64,000 nucleotides of DNA from Tepidiforma bonchosmolovskayae (GTDB taxonomy: Bacteria; Chloroflexota; Dehalococcoidia; Tepidiformales; Tepidiformaceae), in contig NZ_CP042829.1 of NCBI RefSeq assembly GCF_008838325.1, forward strand, positions 2,480,001-2,544,000, written 5' to 3'. Of the stretch, positions 1 to 8,353 are shown one piece after another. The number at the start of each line of letters is the position of its first letter. Within the stretch, counting starts at the first letter, position 1. Under the pieces are notes generated by a model. That model saw only the letters and a list, made by a program, of their open reading frames with translations, was not told the origin of the DNA and did no database searches. A program made the position numbers and the translations under genes.

Positions 1-752
<752 letters not shown>

Positions 753-828
753 GGGAATCCTCCATCCTGCGGCATCAGAGATTTGACCCCGCGGGGCCAG
801 GATGCCGCCGATCCACACAATGCATCTC

Positions 829-856
829 AGAATAGCAGGGGCAGGCTTCCGCGAAA
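829..856 (-). promoter_or_regulatory. possible rpsB promoter
   Basis: On the minus strand TATTCT (829-834) is preceded, after 16 nt, by TTTCGC (851-856), a weak match to a -35 box. Transcription would start near 822 and leave a leader of about 70 nt before rpsB. That leader contains the perfect palindrome CCCCGCGGGG (788-797). This is a weak prediction by eye. Confidence 0.3.
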
Positions 857-885
857 GCGCCCTGGCCCGTCGCGGGCCATGCCAC

Positions 886-914
886 TTGACAGCCTCCGCC
901 GTCCGGCGCATGCT
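886..914 (+). promoter_or_regulatory. promoter of the leader RNA in front of birA-his
   Basis: TTGACA (886-891), a perfect -35 box, is followed after exactly 17 nt by CATGCT (909-914), a partial -10 box. The predicted transcript start near 921 lies just upstream of a perfect ribosome-binding site at 925-936. The position fits a short transcription unit running to the terminator at 1053-1079 and, on readthrough, into birA and the his genes. Confidence 0.55.
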
Positions 915-940
915 GCGCGGCAGGAAAGGAGGTGATGCGC

Positions 941-1000
941 ATGGACCATCATAGTCGTAGCTACGACCGTACCTTTGCGCTGGAGGTGACCTCCTCCTAG
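941..1000 (+). CDS. 19-residue leader peptide candidate
   Basis: The ORF encodes [19 protein letters not shown] and ends with TAG. It is preceded by AAAGGAGGTGAT (925-936), fully complementary to the 3' end of 16S rRNA, with 8 nt between GGAGG and the ATG, so strong initiation is expected. Codons 3 and 4 are two adjacent histidine codons, both CAT although CAC is favoured in this GC-rich genome. The ORF sits between a promoter with a perfect -35 box and an intrinsic terminator, directly upstream of birA and a run of histidine biosynthesis genes. The coding region overlaps palindromes that can refold with sequence near the terminator. I infer a regulatory leader peptide of the kind that controls his operons by attenuation. 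A free-standing micro-protein is the alternative. Two His codons are few for a classical his leader. Confidence 0.6.
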   Translation: MDHHSRSYDRTFALEVTSS

Positions 1001-1049
1001 ACCTCTCGGAGGAATCACCGAACCTCCTAAGACCCCGGTCTTAGCTACG
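954..1049 (+). promoter_or_regulatory. alternative RNA helices of a putative attenuator
   Basis: Local hairpins visible here are GTCGTAG/CTACGAC (954-967, no loop as written), GGAGGT-G-ACCTCC (982-994), GGAGG/CCTCC (1008-1012 with 1023-1027) and TAAGACC/GGTCTTA (1028-1043). Competing with the first and last of these, CGTAGCTACGACCG (956-969) is complementary to CGGTCTTAGCTACG (1036-1049) at 13 of 14 positions. The upstream strand of that long helix begins four bases after the two His codons, so a ribosome stalled there would cover it. The downstream strand ends three bases before the terminator stem. This mutually exclusive layout is what a translation-coupled attenuator requires. Confidence 0.5.
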
Positions 1050-1052
1050 CCA

Positions 1053-1079
1053 GGGCCCCGGCAGTACCGGGGCCCTTTT
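1053..1079 (+). terminator. intrinsic terminator before birA
   Basis: A perfect 9-bp stem, GGGCCCCGG (1053-1061) with CCGGGGCCC (1067-1075), has a 5-nt loop CAGTA and is followed by TTTT (1076-1079). It lies 19 nt before the birA ATG. I see no TA-rich promoter element in the 19-nt gap, so birA expression probably depends on readthrough or antitermination. Confidence 0.8.
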
Positions 1080-1098
1080 CACGTCCCCCGGTCCCGGC

Positions 1099-1890
1099 AT
1101 GACTGCTTCACTCCCGCCCTTCGATTTCGCCCGCTTTCAGTCCCTGCTGACCACGACGCTCATCGGCCGGCCGCTCGTCTACCGCCCCGTCGTCGGCTCG
1201 ACCATGGACCTTGCCCGCCGCGAGGCCGCCGAAGGCGCCGTACACGGCACCGCCGTCTTCGCCGAAGAGCAGACCGCCGGCCGCGGCCGGCGCGGCCGCA
1301 CCTTCTTCAGCCCCGCCGGCGCGAACATCTACGTCACCTTCATCCTCCGCTGCAGCCTCGAACTCCACCGGACCCTCCCGGTCCGCGTCCCGGTCGCGGT
1401 GGCGGAAGCCCTCGCCGCGGTCGTACCCGAAGCGGCGATCAAATGGCCGAACGACATCTGGGTCGGCGGCCTCAAGGTCTGTGGCATGCTCATCGACGGC
1501 GAGCTCGAAGCGGAGGGCCCCGTTGCGTTCCCCGGGATCGGCATCAACGTAAACTTTGACCCCTCGACAGCCCAGCCCGACCTCCAGCGTATTGCTACGT
1601 CGCTCGCCGCCGTCCTCGGCCGGCCGGTCGACCGTGAGGCGCTGTTCGCCCGCCTCTGCAACGAACTCGAACGGACCCTTGCAGCGCCCGCCGCTGACGT
1701 CCTCGCCCGCTACCGGGAGCGCAACCTCGTTCTCGGCCGGCGCGTTCATGTCAGCCCCGTCGGCGGAGCCCCATTCGAGGCCCTTGCCGTCGACCTCGAC
1801 GACGCTGGCGCACTGGTCGTCGAGCGCGACTCAGGTGTCCGCGAGACCGTCACCGCCGCCGATGTCACCGTGCGGCCGGTCGCGACATGA
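1099..1890 (+). CDS. birA: biotin--[acetyl-CoA-carboxylase] ligase
   Basis: This cytoplasmic enzyme activates biotin with ATP to biotinyl-AMP and transfers it to the biotin carrier protein of acetyl-CoA carboxylase and related carboxylases. The 263-residue protein has the adenylate-binding loop GRGRRGR near residue 60, the KWPNDIWVGGLKVCG block near 115, and GIGINVNF, followed by the small C-terminal SH3-like domain. It starts directly with the catalytic domain and lacks the N-terminal helix-turn-helix of Escherichia coli BirA, so it should not act as a repressor. No ribosome-binding site precedes the ATG, which follows an intrinsic terminator by 19 nt. It is the first gene of a unit continuing 31 nt later into hisE. 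Confidence 0.95.
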   Translation: MTASLPPFDFARFQSLLTTTLIGRPLVYRPVVGSTMDLARREAAEGAVHGTAVFAEEQTAGRGRRGRTFFSPAGANIYVTFILRCSLELHRTLPVRVPVAVAEALAAVVPEAAIKWPNDIWVGGLKVCGMLIDGELEAEGPVAFPGIGINVNFDPSTAQPDLQRIATSLAAVLGRPVDREALFARLCNELERTLAAPAADVLARYRERNLVLGRRVHVSPVGGAPFEALAVDLDDAGALVVERDSGVRETVTAADVTVRPVAT

Positions 1891-1921
1891 TCCGTTCGCC
1901 GCAGTGATTTATCGTGACGCT

Positions 1922-2182
1922 GTGACATTCGAGGAGATCGTCGCCCTCGCCGTCAGCCGCAAGCGCGAGATGCCCGAAGGATCCGGCACCGCCGCACTCC
2001 TCGCGCAGGGGCCGCACGCCATCGGGAAGAAGCTCGTCGAAGAAGCTGCCGAAGCATGGATGGCCGCCCGCTACGAATCGCGCGAGGCGCTCGCCGGGGA
2101 GCTCGCGCAGGTGCTCTACTACGTCGCCTGTATGATGGCCGCCGCCGACCTCACGCTCGATGAGGTGTACCGCACCCTGTGA
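1922..2182 (+). CDS. hisE: phosphoribosyl-ATP pyrophosphatase
   Basis: HisE hydrolyses phosphoribosyl-ATP to phosphoribosyl-AMP, the second step of histidine synthesis. The frame shows the MazG-like all-alpha core: TFEEIVALAVSRK, GSGTAALL, then the metal-binding helix KKLVEEAAEAWMAA and an LAQVLYYV stretch. The GTG at 1922 gives an 86-residue protein starting (M)TFEEIV, the usual length; an in-frame GTG at 1904 would add six residues. The frame stays open far upstream only because it lies out of phase inside birA. The stop codon overlaps the hisG start by 4 nt, which implies translational coupling. A hisI cyclohydrolase domain is not fused here. Confidence 0.9.
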   Translation: MTFEEIVALAVSRKREMPEGSGTAALLAQGPHAIGKKLVEEAAEAWMAARYESREALAGELAQVLYYVACMMAAADLTLDEVYRTL

Positions 2183-3021
2183 TCAAGGTCGCCCTCCCCA
2201 ACAAAGGTGTCCTCTTCCAGCCAACGCTCGACCTGCTGGCGTCGTGCGGGTACCGGGTCGGCAAGAGCGGCAGCCAGCTCTCCGCTTTCGATCCCGAGAA
2301 CGACGTCGAGTTCTACTTCCTCCGGCCCGGGGATATCCCTGTCTATGTCGCCAACGGCATCCTCGATGCCGGCATCACCGGAAAAGACCTCGCCGCCGAG
2401 CGGGGCCACTGCCCTGAGCTCCTCCTCGACCTCAACTACGGCGATTCGCGCCTCTGTGCGGCTGTGCCCGCGGCTTCGCCCGTCCGCACCCTCGACGATG
2501 TCGCCGGTCTCCGCATCGCGACCTCCTTCCCGAATATCGTCCGGCAGTACTTCCGCGGCCGCGACCTGAAGCTCATCGAACTCGAAGGCGCGGTTGAAAT
2601 CTCCGTTGCGCTCGGCATCGCCGAAGCTGTCGTCGATGTCGTCGATACCGGCACCACCCTCCGGCAGGCCGGTCTCCGCATCGTGGGCGAACCGCTCTTC
2701 GTCTCGAATGCCGCCCTGTACGCCCACCCTGACCGCGCCGACCACCCGCCGGTCCGGGTGCTCCGCAGCCGAATCGAGGGACGTCTGGTCGCCCTCGATT
2801 ACATGATGGTTGAGTACGACTGCCCGGGGACGATCCTCCAGCGCGCCTGCGAAATCACCCCCGGCCTCGAATCCCCCACCATCACGCAGCTCCAGCGCGA
2901 AGGCTGGTACTCGGTCAAGGCCATGGTCCGTCGCAAGGAGGCCCACCGCATCATGGACGAACTCTCCAGCATCGGCTGCCGCGGCATCCTCCTGACGAAC
3001 ATCGAGAGCGCCCGCATCTGA
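2179..3021 (+). CDS. hisG: ATP phosphoribosyltransferase, long form
   Basis: HisG condenses ATP with PRPP, the committed and feedback-controlled step of histidine synthesis. The 280-residue length and the C-terminal ferredoxin-like domain (from about residue 205, ending SSIGCRGILLTNIES) identify the long, HisZ-independent form that carries its own histidine-binding domain. The catalytic part shows KVALPNKGVL at the N-terminus, the DAGITGKDL segment near 65, and the PRPP-binding loop VVDVVDTGTTLRQAGL near 155. GTG at 2179 overlaps the hisE stop as GTGA. Because the enzyme has its own allosteric domain, any attenuator upstream would be a second layer of control. Confidence 0.95.
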   Translation: MIKVALPNKGVLFQPTLDLLASCGYRVGKSGSQLSAFDPENDVEFYFLRPGDIPVYVANGILDAGITGKDLAAERGHCPELLLDLNYGDSRLCAAVPAASPVRTLDDVAGLRIATSFPNIVRQYFRGRDLKLIELEGAVEISVALGIAEAVVDVVDTGTTLRQAGLRIVGEPLFVSNAALYAHPDRADHPPVRVLRSRIEGRLVALDYMMVEYDCPGTILQRACEITPGLESPTITQLQREGWYSVKAMVRRKEAHRIMDELSSIGCRGILLTNIESARI

Positions 3022-3049
3022 CCGCGGGCCAACCCGGGCCGCGGTTCGC

Positions 3050-3055
3050 TACCAT
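3050..3055 (+). promoter_or_regulatory. possible -10 box of a leaderless transcript
   Basis: TACCAT lies exactly 6 nt before the A of the ATG at 3062, so a start at the usual distance would fall on the initiation codon itself. No clear -35 box is present 17 nt upstream, and no spaced ribosome-binding site precedes the ATG. The prediction is tentative but parallels murE. Confidence 0.3.
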
Positions 3056-3061
3056 GAGGCC

Positions 3062-3820
3062 ATGCCCCCGATCACCCTCCACATGGTGATTGCCCGCCAG
3101 GTCGCGCTCGACCTCGGCCACGACGACCTCCCCGCCGATTCCGGCGCCTACCTCCTCGGCGCGACCTCCCCCGACATCCGCGTCATCACCCGGCAGGACC
3201 GCTACAGCACCCACTTCTTCGACCTCAACGAACATAACCACCAGGATTCGGTCGCCGCGTTCCTTTCGACCTACCGGAACCTTGCCGCGCCGGAGCGCCT
3301 GAATCCGCCGACCCGCGCCTGGGCCGCCGGCTACATCTCCCATCTCGTCCTCGACGAGCAGTACATCACCGGCGTGTACCGGCCCTACTTCCTCCGCCAC
3401 GACCACCTCGGCGGCGCCATCCGGGCCAACGTCATGGACCGGCTGCTGCAGTTCGACCTCGACCGCCGCTACGGCTCCGACCCCGAGCTCAAAGCGTCGA
3501 TCTGCAGCGCCCTTGCCTGCACCGTCGCCGACATTGAGACCGGCTTCATCGATACCGATACCCTCGAGCGCTGGCGCCAGGTCTCGCGCGACGTTGCCGC
3601 CCGCAACCTCGACTGGGACCGCGCCCGCGCCATGATCGCCAATCACCTCCGGTTCGCCGGCCTCGAAGAGGGCGAAACGCTCGACGGGTTCCTCGATTCG
3701 CTCCCCGAACTCCTCGATGAGACAATCGCCCACATCACCGACGCCGAGGTCGAAGCCTTCGTCCAGCGCGCGACGGAAACGGCCCGCGCCGCCGTGGAGA
3801 GGTACCTGGGATGCGCATAA
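3062..3820 (+). CDS. zinc-dependent phospholipase C-like hydrolase
   Basis: The 252-residue protein is mostly alpha-helical and resembles the zinc-dependent phospholipase C-like family found in many bacteria. Features that fit are an early His (ITLHMVIARQVA), the GATSPDIR loop near residue 36, THFFD near 56, and the helix WAAGYISHLVLDEQYI near 100, whose His and Asp would bind zinc. There is no signal peptide, so it should be cytoplasmic, unlike secreted PLC toxins. It is embedded in the histidine operon between hisG (40 nt gap) and hisD (10 nt overlap), although nothing in it suggests a histidine-pathway reaction. A -10-like TACCAT 6 nt before the ATG hints at its own leaderless transcript. 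The substrate is unknown. Confidence 0.7.
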   Translation: MPPITLHMVIARQVALDLGHDDLPADSGAYLLGATSPDIRVITRQDRYSTHFFDLNEHNHQDSVAAFLSTYRNLAAPERLNPPTRAWAAGYISHLVLDEQYITGVYRPYFLRHDHLGGAIRANVMDRLLQFDLDRRYGSDPELKASICSALACTVADIETGFIDTDTLERWRQVSRDVAARNLDWDRARAMIANHLRFAGLEEGETLDGFLDSLPELLDETIAHITDAEVEAFVQRATETARAAVERYLGCA

Positions 3821-5136
3821 TCCGCAACGCCGAGGAAGGCCGCCGCACCCTCCTGGCCCGCCGCCCCCTCGAAATCGAAGAGCTCCCCATGGAGATCCGG
3901 GAGACCACCTTCCGCACCTTCGGACAGGAACTCGCCCCCGACGAGGTGGTCCGCCGCATCATCCGCGACGTCCGCGAAGACGGCGACAACGCCGTCCGCT
4001 ACTACAACTCCGCCATCGATGGCGCGCACACGCCGGAACTCCGCGTCCAGCCGGATGAAATCCGCGCCGCCTACGAGACGCTCCCGGCCGAGCTAATCGA
4101 GGCGCTCCGCTTTGCCGCCGAACGGGTCCGCCGCTACCACGAAACGCAGCTCCGCGGCGCCTCCATCGATTTCCAGCAGCACGGCCTCGGCCAGGTCACG
4201 AGGCCGATCCAGCGCGCAGGCATCTACGTGCCCGGCACCCGCGCCCCGCTCCCCAGCACCGTCCTGATGTGCGCCATTCCCGCCCGGGTCGCCGGGGTCG
4301 ATGAGGTCTACCTGACCAGCCCTGTCCTTCCCGACGGCACGGTCCCGCCGGTGAAGCTCGTTGCCGCCGATATCGCCGGCGTCGACGCTGTCTTCAAAGC
4401 CGGCGGCGCCCAGGGGATCGCGGCCTTCGCCTACGGCACCGAGACCATCCCCCGCGTGGACAAGATCGCCGGGCCCGGCGGCCTCTTTGTGACGATCGCC
4501 AAGCGCCAGGTCTTCGGCGATGTCGGCATCGACAGCATCTACGGCCCCACCGAGACGATGATCATCGCTGACGAGAGCGCCAACCCCGAGCTTGTCGCGG
4601 CCGACCTCATCGCCCAGGCCGAGCACGACCCGCTCGCCAGCCCGATCCTCCTCACGCCCTCGCACTACCTCGCCGAGGAGGTCGCCGTCGCAATCGAACG
4701 GCAGCTCCGCGGCCTCGAGCGGGCGAAAATCGCCCGCGCGGCCCTCGAAAACCGCGGCGGTTGCATCCTCGTCAACGACATCGACCACGCCATCGAACTC
4801 GCGAATGAGTACGCCCCCGAGCACCTCTGCCTCTGCGTCGAGAACCCGACGGCCTACGCCATGAAGGTCCGCAACTGCGGCGGCCTCTTCCTCGGCGAGG
4901 CGTCTCCCGAGGCGGTGGGCGACTACACCGCCGGCCCCAGTCATACGATGCCGACCGGCGGCGCGGCCCGCTGGAGCGGCCCGCTCGGCGTCCACGACTT
5001 CCTCAAGAAGATCGCCGTCGTCAACCTCCCCGAAGAGGAGATGGAGGAGCTGAACCGCGCTGCGGCAATCATCGCCCGCGCCGAGGGGCTGACCGGCCAT
5101 GCCCACGCCGTCGAACGGCGGCTGCAGGGACGGTAA
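3811..5136 (+). CDS. hisD: histidinol dehydrogenase
   Basis: HisD oxidises L-histidinol to L-histidine in two NAD-dependent steps, the end of the pathway. The 441-residue protein matches the family length and shows [11 protein letters not shown] near residue 135, [13 protein letters not shown] near 196, KIAGPGG near 215, the AEHDP segment near 270, EYAPEHL near 335 and the C-terminal [18 protein letters not shown] block; the Q, H, D and H expected to hold zinc lie in these blocks. The ATG at 3811 overlaps the end of the preceding gene by 10 nt, and hisC follows after 1 nt, so translation of hisD and its neighbours is likely coupled. Confidence 0.97.
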   Translation: MRIIRNAEEGRRTLLARRPLEIEELPMEIRETTFRTFGQELAPDEVVRRIIRDVREDGDNAVRYYNSAIDGAHTPELRVQPDEIRAAYETLPAELIEALRFAAERVRRYHETQLRGASIDFQQHGLGQVTRPIQRAGIYVPGTRAPLPSTVLMCAIPARVAGVDEVYLTSPVLPDGTVPPVKLVAADIAGVDAVFKAGGAQGIAAFAYGTETIPRVDKIAGPGGLFVTIAKRQVFGDVGIDSIYGPTETMIIADESANPELVAADLIAQAEHDPLASPILLTPSHYLAEEVAVAIERQLRGLERAKIARAALENRGGCILVNDIDHAIELANEYAPEHLCLCVENPTAYAMKVRNCGGLFLGEASPEAVGDYTAGPSHTMPTGGAARWSGPLGVHDFLKKIAVVNLPEEEMEELNRAAAIIARAEGLTGHAHAVERRLQGR

Positions 5137-5137
5137 C

Positions 5138-6211
5138 GTGGCCCTCCGCCGCCTCCTCCGCGACGACCTCGACGACCTCGAGGAATACGTCCCCGTCAAG
5201 CCGCTCGATGTGCTTGCCGCCGAGATCGGCGTGCCGGTGGAACGGCTGGTGAAGCTCGACGCCAACGAGAACCTCTATGGACCCCATCCCGCGGTCCGCG
5301 AGGCGGCTGCACGCGCCCTCTTCCATATCTACCCGGACCCCGGACAGGCCCGCCTTCGGGAGGCCATCGCCGGGTACGTCGGCGTCGAACCCGGGCACAT
5401 TGTCGCCGGGACCGGTGCCGATGACCTGATCGATGTGCTGATCCGCCTCGTCCTCCCGCCGGCGGTCGTCATCCCCACGCCGGCCTTCGGCATGTACCGC
5501 TTCCTCGCAAAGATCCTGCGCGCCCGGCCGATCGAAGTGCCGCGGCGTCCGAACTTCGACCTCGACGTGGTCGCAATCCGCCACGCGGTCCAGTACGAGG
5601 GCGCCCGGCTCGTCTTCCTGACGCACCCGAACAACCCGACCGGCAACCCCGTGAACCGCGCCGAGCTGGAGGCCCTCCTTGCCCTCGACGCGGTCATTGC
5701 CGTCGATGAGGCGTACATCGAGTTCGGCGGCGAATCGGTGGTGCCGCTCATCGCCGCCCATCCGAACCTCGTCGTCCTGCGCACCTTCAGCAAGTGGGCC
5801 GGTCTCGCCGGGCTGCGCGTCGGCTACAGCGTCTCGGCCCCTGAACTGGCCGCGCACCTGATGGCCCTGAAGCAGCCCTACAACGTCAACGTCGCCGCCG
5901 AGGCGGCAGCCATCGCGGCCATCGAGCACCGCGCCGAGATCGCGGAAAACATCGCCGCCATAGTCGCCGAGCGGGAGCGCATGTCCCGCCTGCTGGCCGG
6001 GCTCGGGTGGCTCGAGCCGCTGCCCTCCTGCGCCAACTTCGTGCTCGTCGCCGTACGCGGCCGCCCGGCGAAGGAGGTTGCCGCTGCACTCCGCGCGCGC
6101 GGCATCCTCGTCCGCTATTACGATCGCCCCGACCTGCACAACTATCTCCGCATCAGCGCCGGCCGCCCGGGAGATACCGACGCGCTGATGGCCGCACTCG
6201 AGGAGCTGTAG
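5138..6211 (+). CDS. hisC: histidinol-phosphate aminotransferase
   Basis: HisC is a PLP-dependent class I/II aminotransferase that converts imidazole-acetol phosphate and glutamate to histidinol phosphate. The sequence shows [13 protein letters not shown] near residue 36, [11 protein letters not shown] near 92, [13 protein letters not shown] near 155, the D-E-A-Y segment [11 protein letters not shown] near 190 and the PLP lysine in [15 protein letters not shown] near 220. GTG at 5138 begins 1 nt after the hisD stop and gives 357 residues. The ATG at 5099 lies inside hisD and would add only unrelated sequence, so I reject it. hisB follows after 2 nt. Confidence 0.95.
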   Translation: MALRRLLRDDLDDLEEYVPVKPLDVLAAEIGVPVERLVKLDANENLYGPHPAVREAAARALFHIYPDPGQARLREAIAGYVGVEPGHIVAGTGADDLIDVLIRLVLPPAVVIPTPAFGMYRFLAKILRARPIEVPRRPNFDLDVVAIRHAVQYEGARLVFLTHPNNPTGNPVNRAELEALLALDAVIAVDEAYIEFGGESVVPLIAAHPNLVVLRTFSKWAGLAGLRVGYSVSAPELAAHLMALKQPYNVNVAAEAAAIAAIEHRAEIAENIAAIVAERERMSRLLAGLGWLEPLPSCANFVLVAVRGRPAKEVAAALRARGILVRYYDRPDLHNYLRISAGRPGDTDALMAALEEL

Positions 6212-6213
6212 CC

Positions 6214-6834
6214 ATGGCCGAATCCGCCCCCATCCCCGCCGTCGCGCCCCGCGTCGCCACGGTCTCGCGCCGCACCGCCGAAACCAGCATCGACATTACC
6301 CTGAACCTCGACGGCTCCGGCCGATTCGCCTGCGCCACCGGCGTCGGCTTCCTCGACCACATGCTCTCCCACATCGCCAAGCACGGGGTCTTCGACCTCG
6401 AAGTCCGCTGCGAAGGCGACCTGTGGATCGACCAGCACCACACCGTTGAGGATGTGGGCATCTGCCTCGGCGAGGCGCTCGCGAGGGCCGCCGGCGACAA
6501 GGCCGGCCTCGTCCGCGCCGGCTCGGCGTACATGCCGCTCGACGAAGCGCTCGCCTTTGCTGCCGTCGACCTCAGCGGCCGGCCGTATGCCGTGCTCGAC
6601 CTGAAGCTGCTCGGCCGTGAACTCGGCGGGCTCCCGCCGGACCTGTTCAACCACTTCCTCGAATCGTTCGCCTTCGCCGCGAAGATCAACCTTCACCTCC
6701 GCGTCCTCTACGGCGCGAACGACCACCACAAGTGCGAGGCGGCGTTCAAGGCGATGGCCCGCGCGCTCGATGCCGCCACCCGGTTCGACCCCCGGCGCGG
6801 CGGCGATATCCCCAGCACCAAAGGGACCCTCTAG
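6214..6834 (+). CDS. hisB: imidazoleglycerol-phosphate dehydratase
   Basis: The enzyme dehydrates imidazoleglycerol phosphate to imidazole-acetol phosphate, supplying the substrate of HisC. This is the monofunctional form (206 residues) without the phosphatase domain found in enteric HisB. It shows the two manganese-binding repeats: [16 protein letters not shown] with [10 protein letters not shown] in the first half, and [18 protein letters not shown] with [17 protein letters not shown] in the second. The usual C-terminal tail ending STKGTL is present. The ATG at 6214 follows the hisC stop by 2 nt. It is the last his gene here; hisA, hisF, hisH and hisI are not in the window. Confidence 0.97.
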   Translation: MAESAPIPAVAPRVATVSRRTAETSIDITLNLDGSGRFACATGVGFLDHMLSHIAKHGVFDLEVRCEGDLWIDQHHTVEDVGICLGEALARAAGDKAGLVRAGSAYMPLDEALAFAAVDLSGRPYAVLDLKLLGRELGGLPPDLFNHFLESFAFAAKINLHLRVLYGANDHHKCEAAFKAMARALDAATRFDPRRGGDIPSTKGTL

Positions 6835-6848
6835 GCCGGACGCCCGGC

Positions 6849-6876
6849 TTGACACTCCCGCTGAAGGCCGTAACCT
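6849..6876 (+). promoter_or_regulatory. promoter of the phosphotransferase gene
   Basis: TTGACA (6849-6854) is followed after 16 nt by TAACCT (6871-6876). The inferred start near 6883 leaves only about 7 nt before the GTG at 6890, so the message would be nearly leaderless. This suggests that the genes from 6890 can be expressed independently of the his operon. Confidence 0.45.
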
Positions 6877-6889
6877 TCCCCTCCGCCCC

Positions 6890-7909
6890 GTGGAAGACGC
6901 ACTCGCACGCTACCTCGCATCCCGGCTCGAGGCGAACGATGTCCGGGTCACCGGCCTGCTCCGCATCCCGGGCGGCGCCTCCCGCGAAACCTGGATGTTC
7001 GATGCCGAGTGGACCGCGCCGTCCGGGGAGCGGCAGACGGCAGCCTTCGTGCTCCGGAAAGACCCGCCGGCCTCCCTGCTCGACACCGACCGCGAGACTG
7101 AGTACGCCTTCTACTCCGCGCCCTGGGGCAGCGACGTGCCCGTGCCCCGGATGCGCTGGCTCGAGAACGACGCCTCCATCCTCGGCGGGCCGTTCTTCAT
7201 CATGGACCGCATCCTCGGCTGCGAATCGGCGACTGCGAAGATCATCGCGCCGCCCTATACCGCCGTGCATCCGCAGCTCGCCGAGAACATGTACCGCATC
7301 CTCGGCGCCATCGCGACCTTCGACTGGCGCGGCACGCCGATCGAGCGCGTGGCTGAGCCGCCCACGCCCGAAACCGCCTGGCAGCGCGAACTCGACCACT
7401 GGGAGCGCATTCTCGATACCGAGGCGATGGAGCCGCAGCCGATCATGAAAGCCGCAATCCGCTGGCTGCGCGCCAACCCGCCCCCGCCGGCACAGCGGAT
7501 CAGCGTCGTCCATGGCGACTATCGCGTCGGCAACTTCCTCTACCGCGAGGACGGCAACATCTACGGCATCGTCGACTGGGAGATGGCCCACCTCGGCGAC
7601 CCGCTCGAGGACCTCGCCTGGTCCTTCAACCAGTCGTGGCACTGGGCGAAGGACGGCCGCCCCGGCGGCATCGTTGACCGCGCGGCCGCCATCGCCCACT
7701 GGGAGCGGTACAGCGGCCTGCGCGCCGACCCGCAGGCCCTGTACTGGTGGGAGGTCTTCAGCCACGTGAAGTGCCAGGGCATCTGGGTCACCGGCGCCCG
7801 CTCCTTCCAGGAGGGCCGCACCAACGAACTCATCCTGCCCCTCGTCGCCTACTCGCTCATTAACGCGCAGGACCAGTACCTCCTGCGTACCATGGGGAGG
7901 ATCCCGTGA
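6890..7909 (+). CDS. aminoglycoside phosphotransferase-fold kinase (ACAD10-like)
   Basis: The 339-residue protein has the APH/choline-kinase fold. The catalytic loop ISVVHGDYRVGNFLY (near residue 207) supplies the His-Gly-Asp and Asn, and IVDWEMAHLGDPLEDLAW (near 226) supplies the magnesium-binding Asp. The N-terminal lobe includes RIPGGASRETWMFDAEW. Such proteins next to acyl-CoA metabolism genes resemble the kinase domain of ACAD10, thought to phosphorylate hydroxy-acids or hydroxyacyl-CoAs, and are usually not antibiotic-resistance enzymes. The GTG at 6890 is chosen because the preceding open frame lies within hisB. The gene ends by overlapping the next one by 4 nt. The substrate is unknown. 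Confidence 0.8.
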   Translation: MEDALARYLASRLEANDVRVTGLLRIPGGASRETWMFDAEWTAPSGERQTAAFVLRKDPPASLLDTDRETEYAFYSAPWGSDVPVPRMRWLENDASILGGPFFIMDRILGCESATAKIIAPPYTAVHPQLAENMYRILGAIATFDWRGTPIERVAEPPTPETAWQRELDHWERILDTEAMEPQPIMKAAIRWLRANPPPPAQRISVVHGDYRVGNFLYREDGNIYGIVDWEMAHLGDPLEDLAWSFNQSWHWAKDGRPGGIVDRAAAIAHWERYSGLRADPQALYWWEVFSHVKCQGIWVTGARSFQEGRTNELILPLVAYSLINAQDQYLLRTMGRIP

Positions 7910-8349
7910 ACCCCTCGGCGCCGCGCGTCCTCCAGGGCCTCGCCGCCAACCTCCTCTCCGAGGTCATGCCGAACATCTCCACCCCGTTCGGTCAGCAGCT
8001 CGTCGGCATCGCGGCCATGCTCGAGATGATGCTCGCCGAAGAGTTCGACCGCGCCGCCGACCGCCTCGTCACCGAAAACCGGGTCGTGCGCGAACTCCTC
8101 GCCGAAGGGCGTGCACTGCTCGGCGAGGGATGCCCCACGTCGGTTGCCGCAGCTATCGCCGCGCCCGCGGCCCCGACCCTCCGGGTCCCCGACCTCCAGC
8201 GCGAGAACGACCTCCTCCGGGCGGCGCTCATCGACCTCCACGCCGCGGTCGAGCAGGCCCCCGGTGAGGCTGCCCGCGCTTTCGAAGAGCGGATCTGGGC
8301 CGAACTCATCGAGTCGACCCGGCGCCGCCAGTTCGCCTCCCGGCTCTGA
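7906..8349 (+). CDS. small helical protein coupled to the APH-like kinase
   Basis: I do not recognise this 147-residue protein with certainty. It is predicted all-helical, with a hydrophobic first helix (LAANLLSEVMPNIS), a central helix FGQQLVGIAAMLEMMLAEEFDRAADRL split by few breaks, and a final charged helix. The GTG start overlaps the kinase stop as GTGA, so the two are translated together. Small helical proteins of the DUF6285 kind are known to accompany ACAD10-like kinases, and this one resembles them in length and style, but I cannot confirm membership. No membrane segment, signal peptide or catalytic motif is visible. Its likely role is as a partner or stabiliser of the kinase. Confidence 0.6.
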   Translation: MNPSAPRVLQGLAANLLSEVMPNISTPFGQQLVGIAAMLEMMLAEEFDRAADRLVTENRVVRELLAEGRALLGEGCPTSVAAAIAAPAAPTLRVPDLQRENDLLRAALIDLHAAVEQAPGEAARAFEERIWAELIESTRRRQFASRL

Positions 8350-8353
8350 CCCG

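Noticed and set aside
925-1079. T-box riboswitch in front of birA/his
   Set aside because: No specifier loop or AGGGTGGNACCGCG-type T-box sequence is present.
2179-6834. A complete histidine pathway in one operon
   Set aside because: Only hisE, hisG, hisD, hisC and hisB are here; hisA, hisF, hisH and hisI are missing.
6890-7909. Aminoglycoside resistance kinase
   Set aside because: The fold matches, but the neighbours and sequence style are those of ACAD10-like metabolic kinases.
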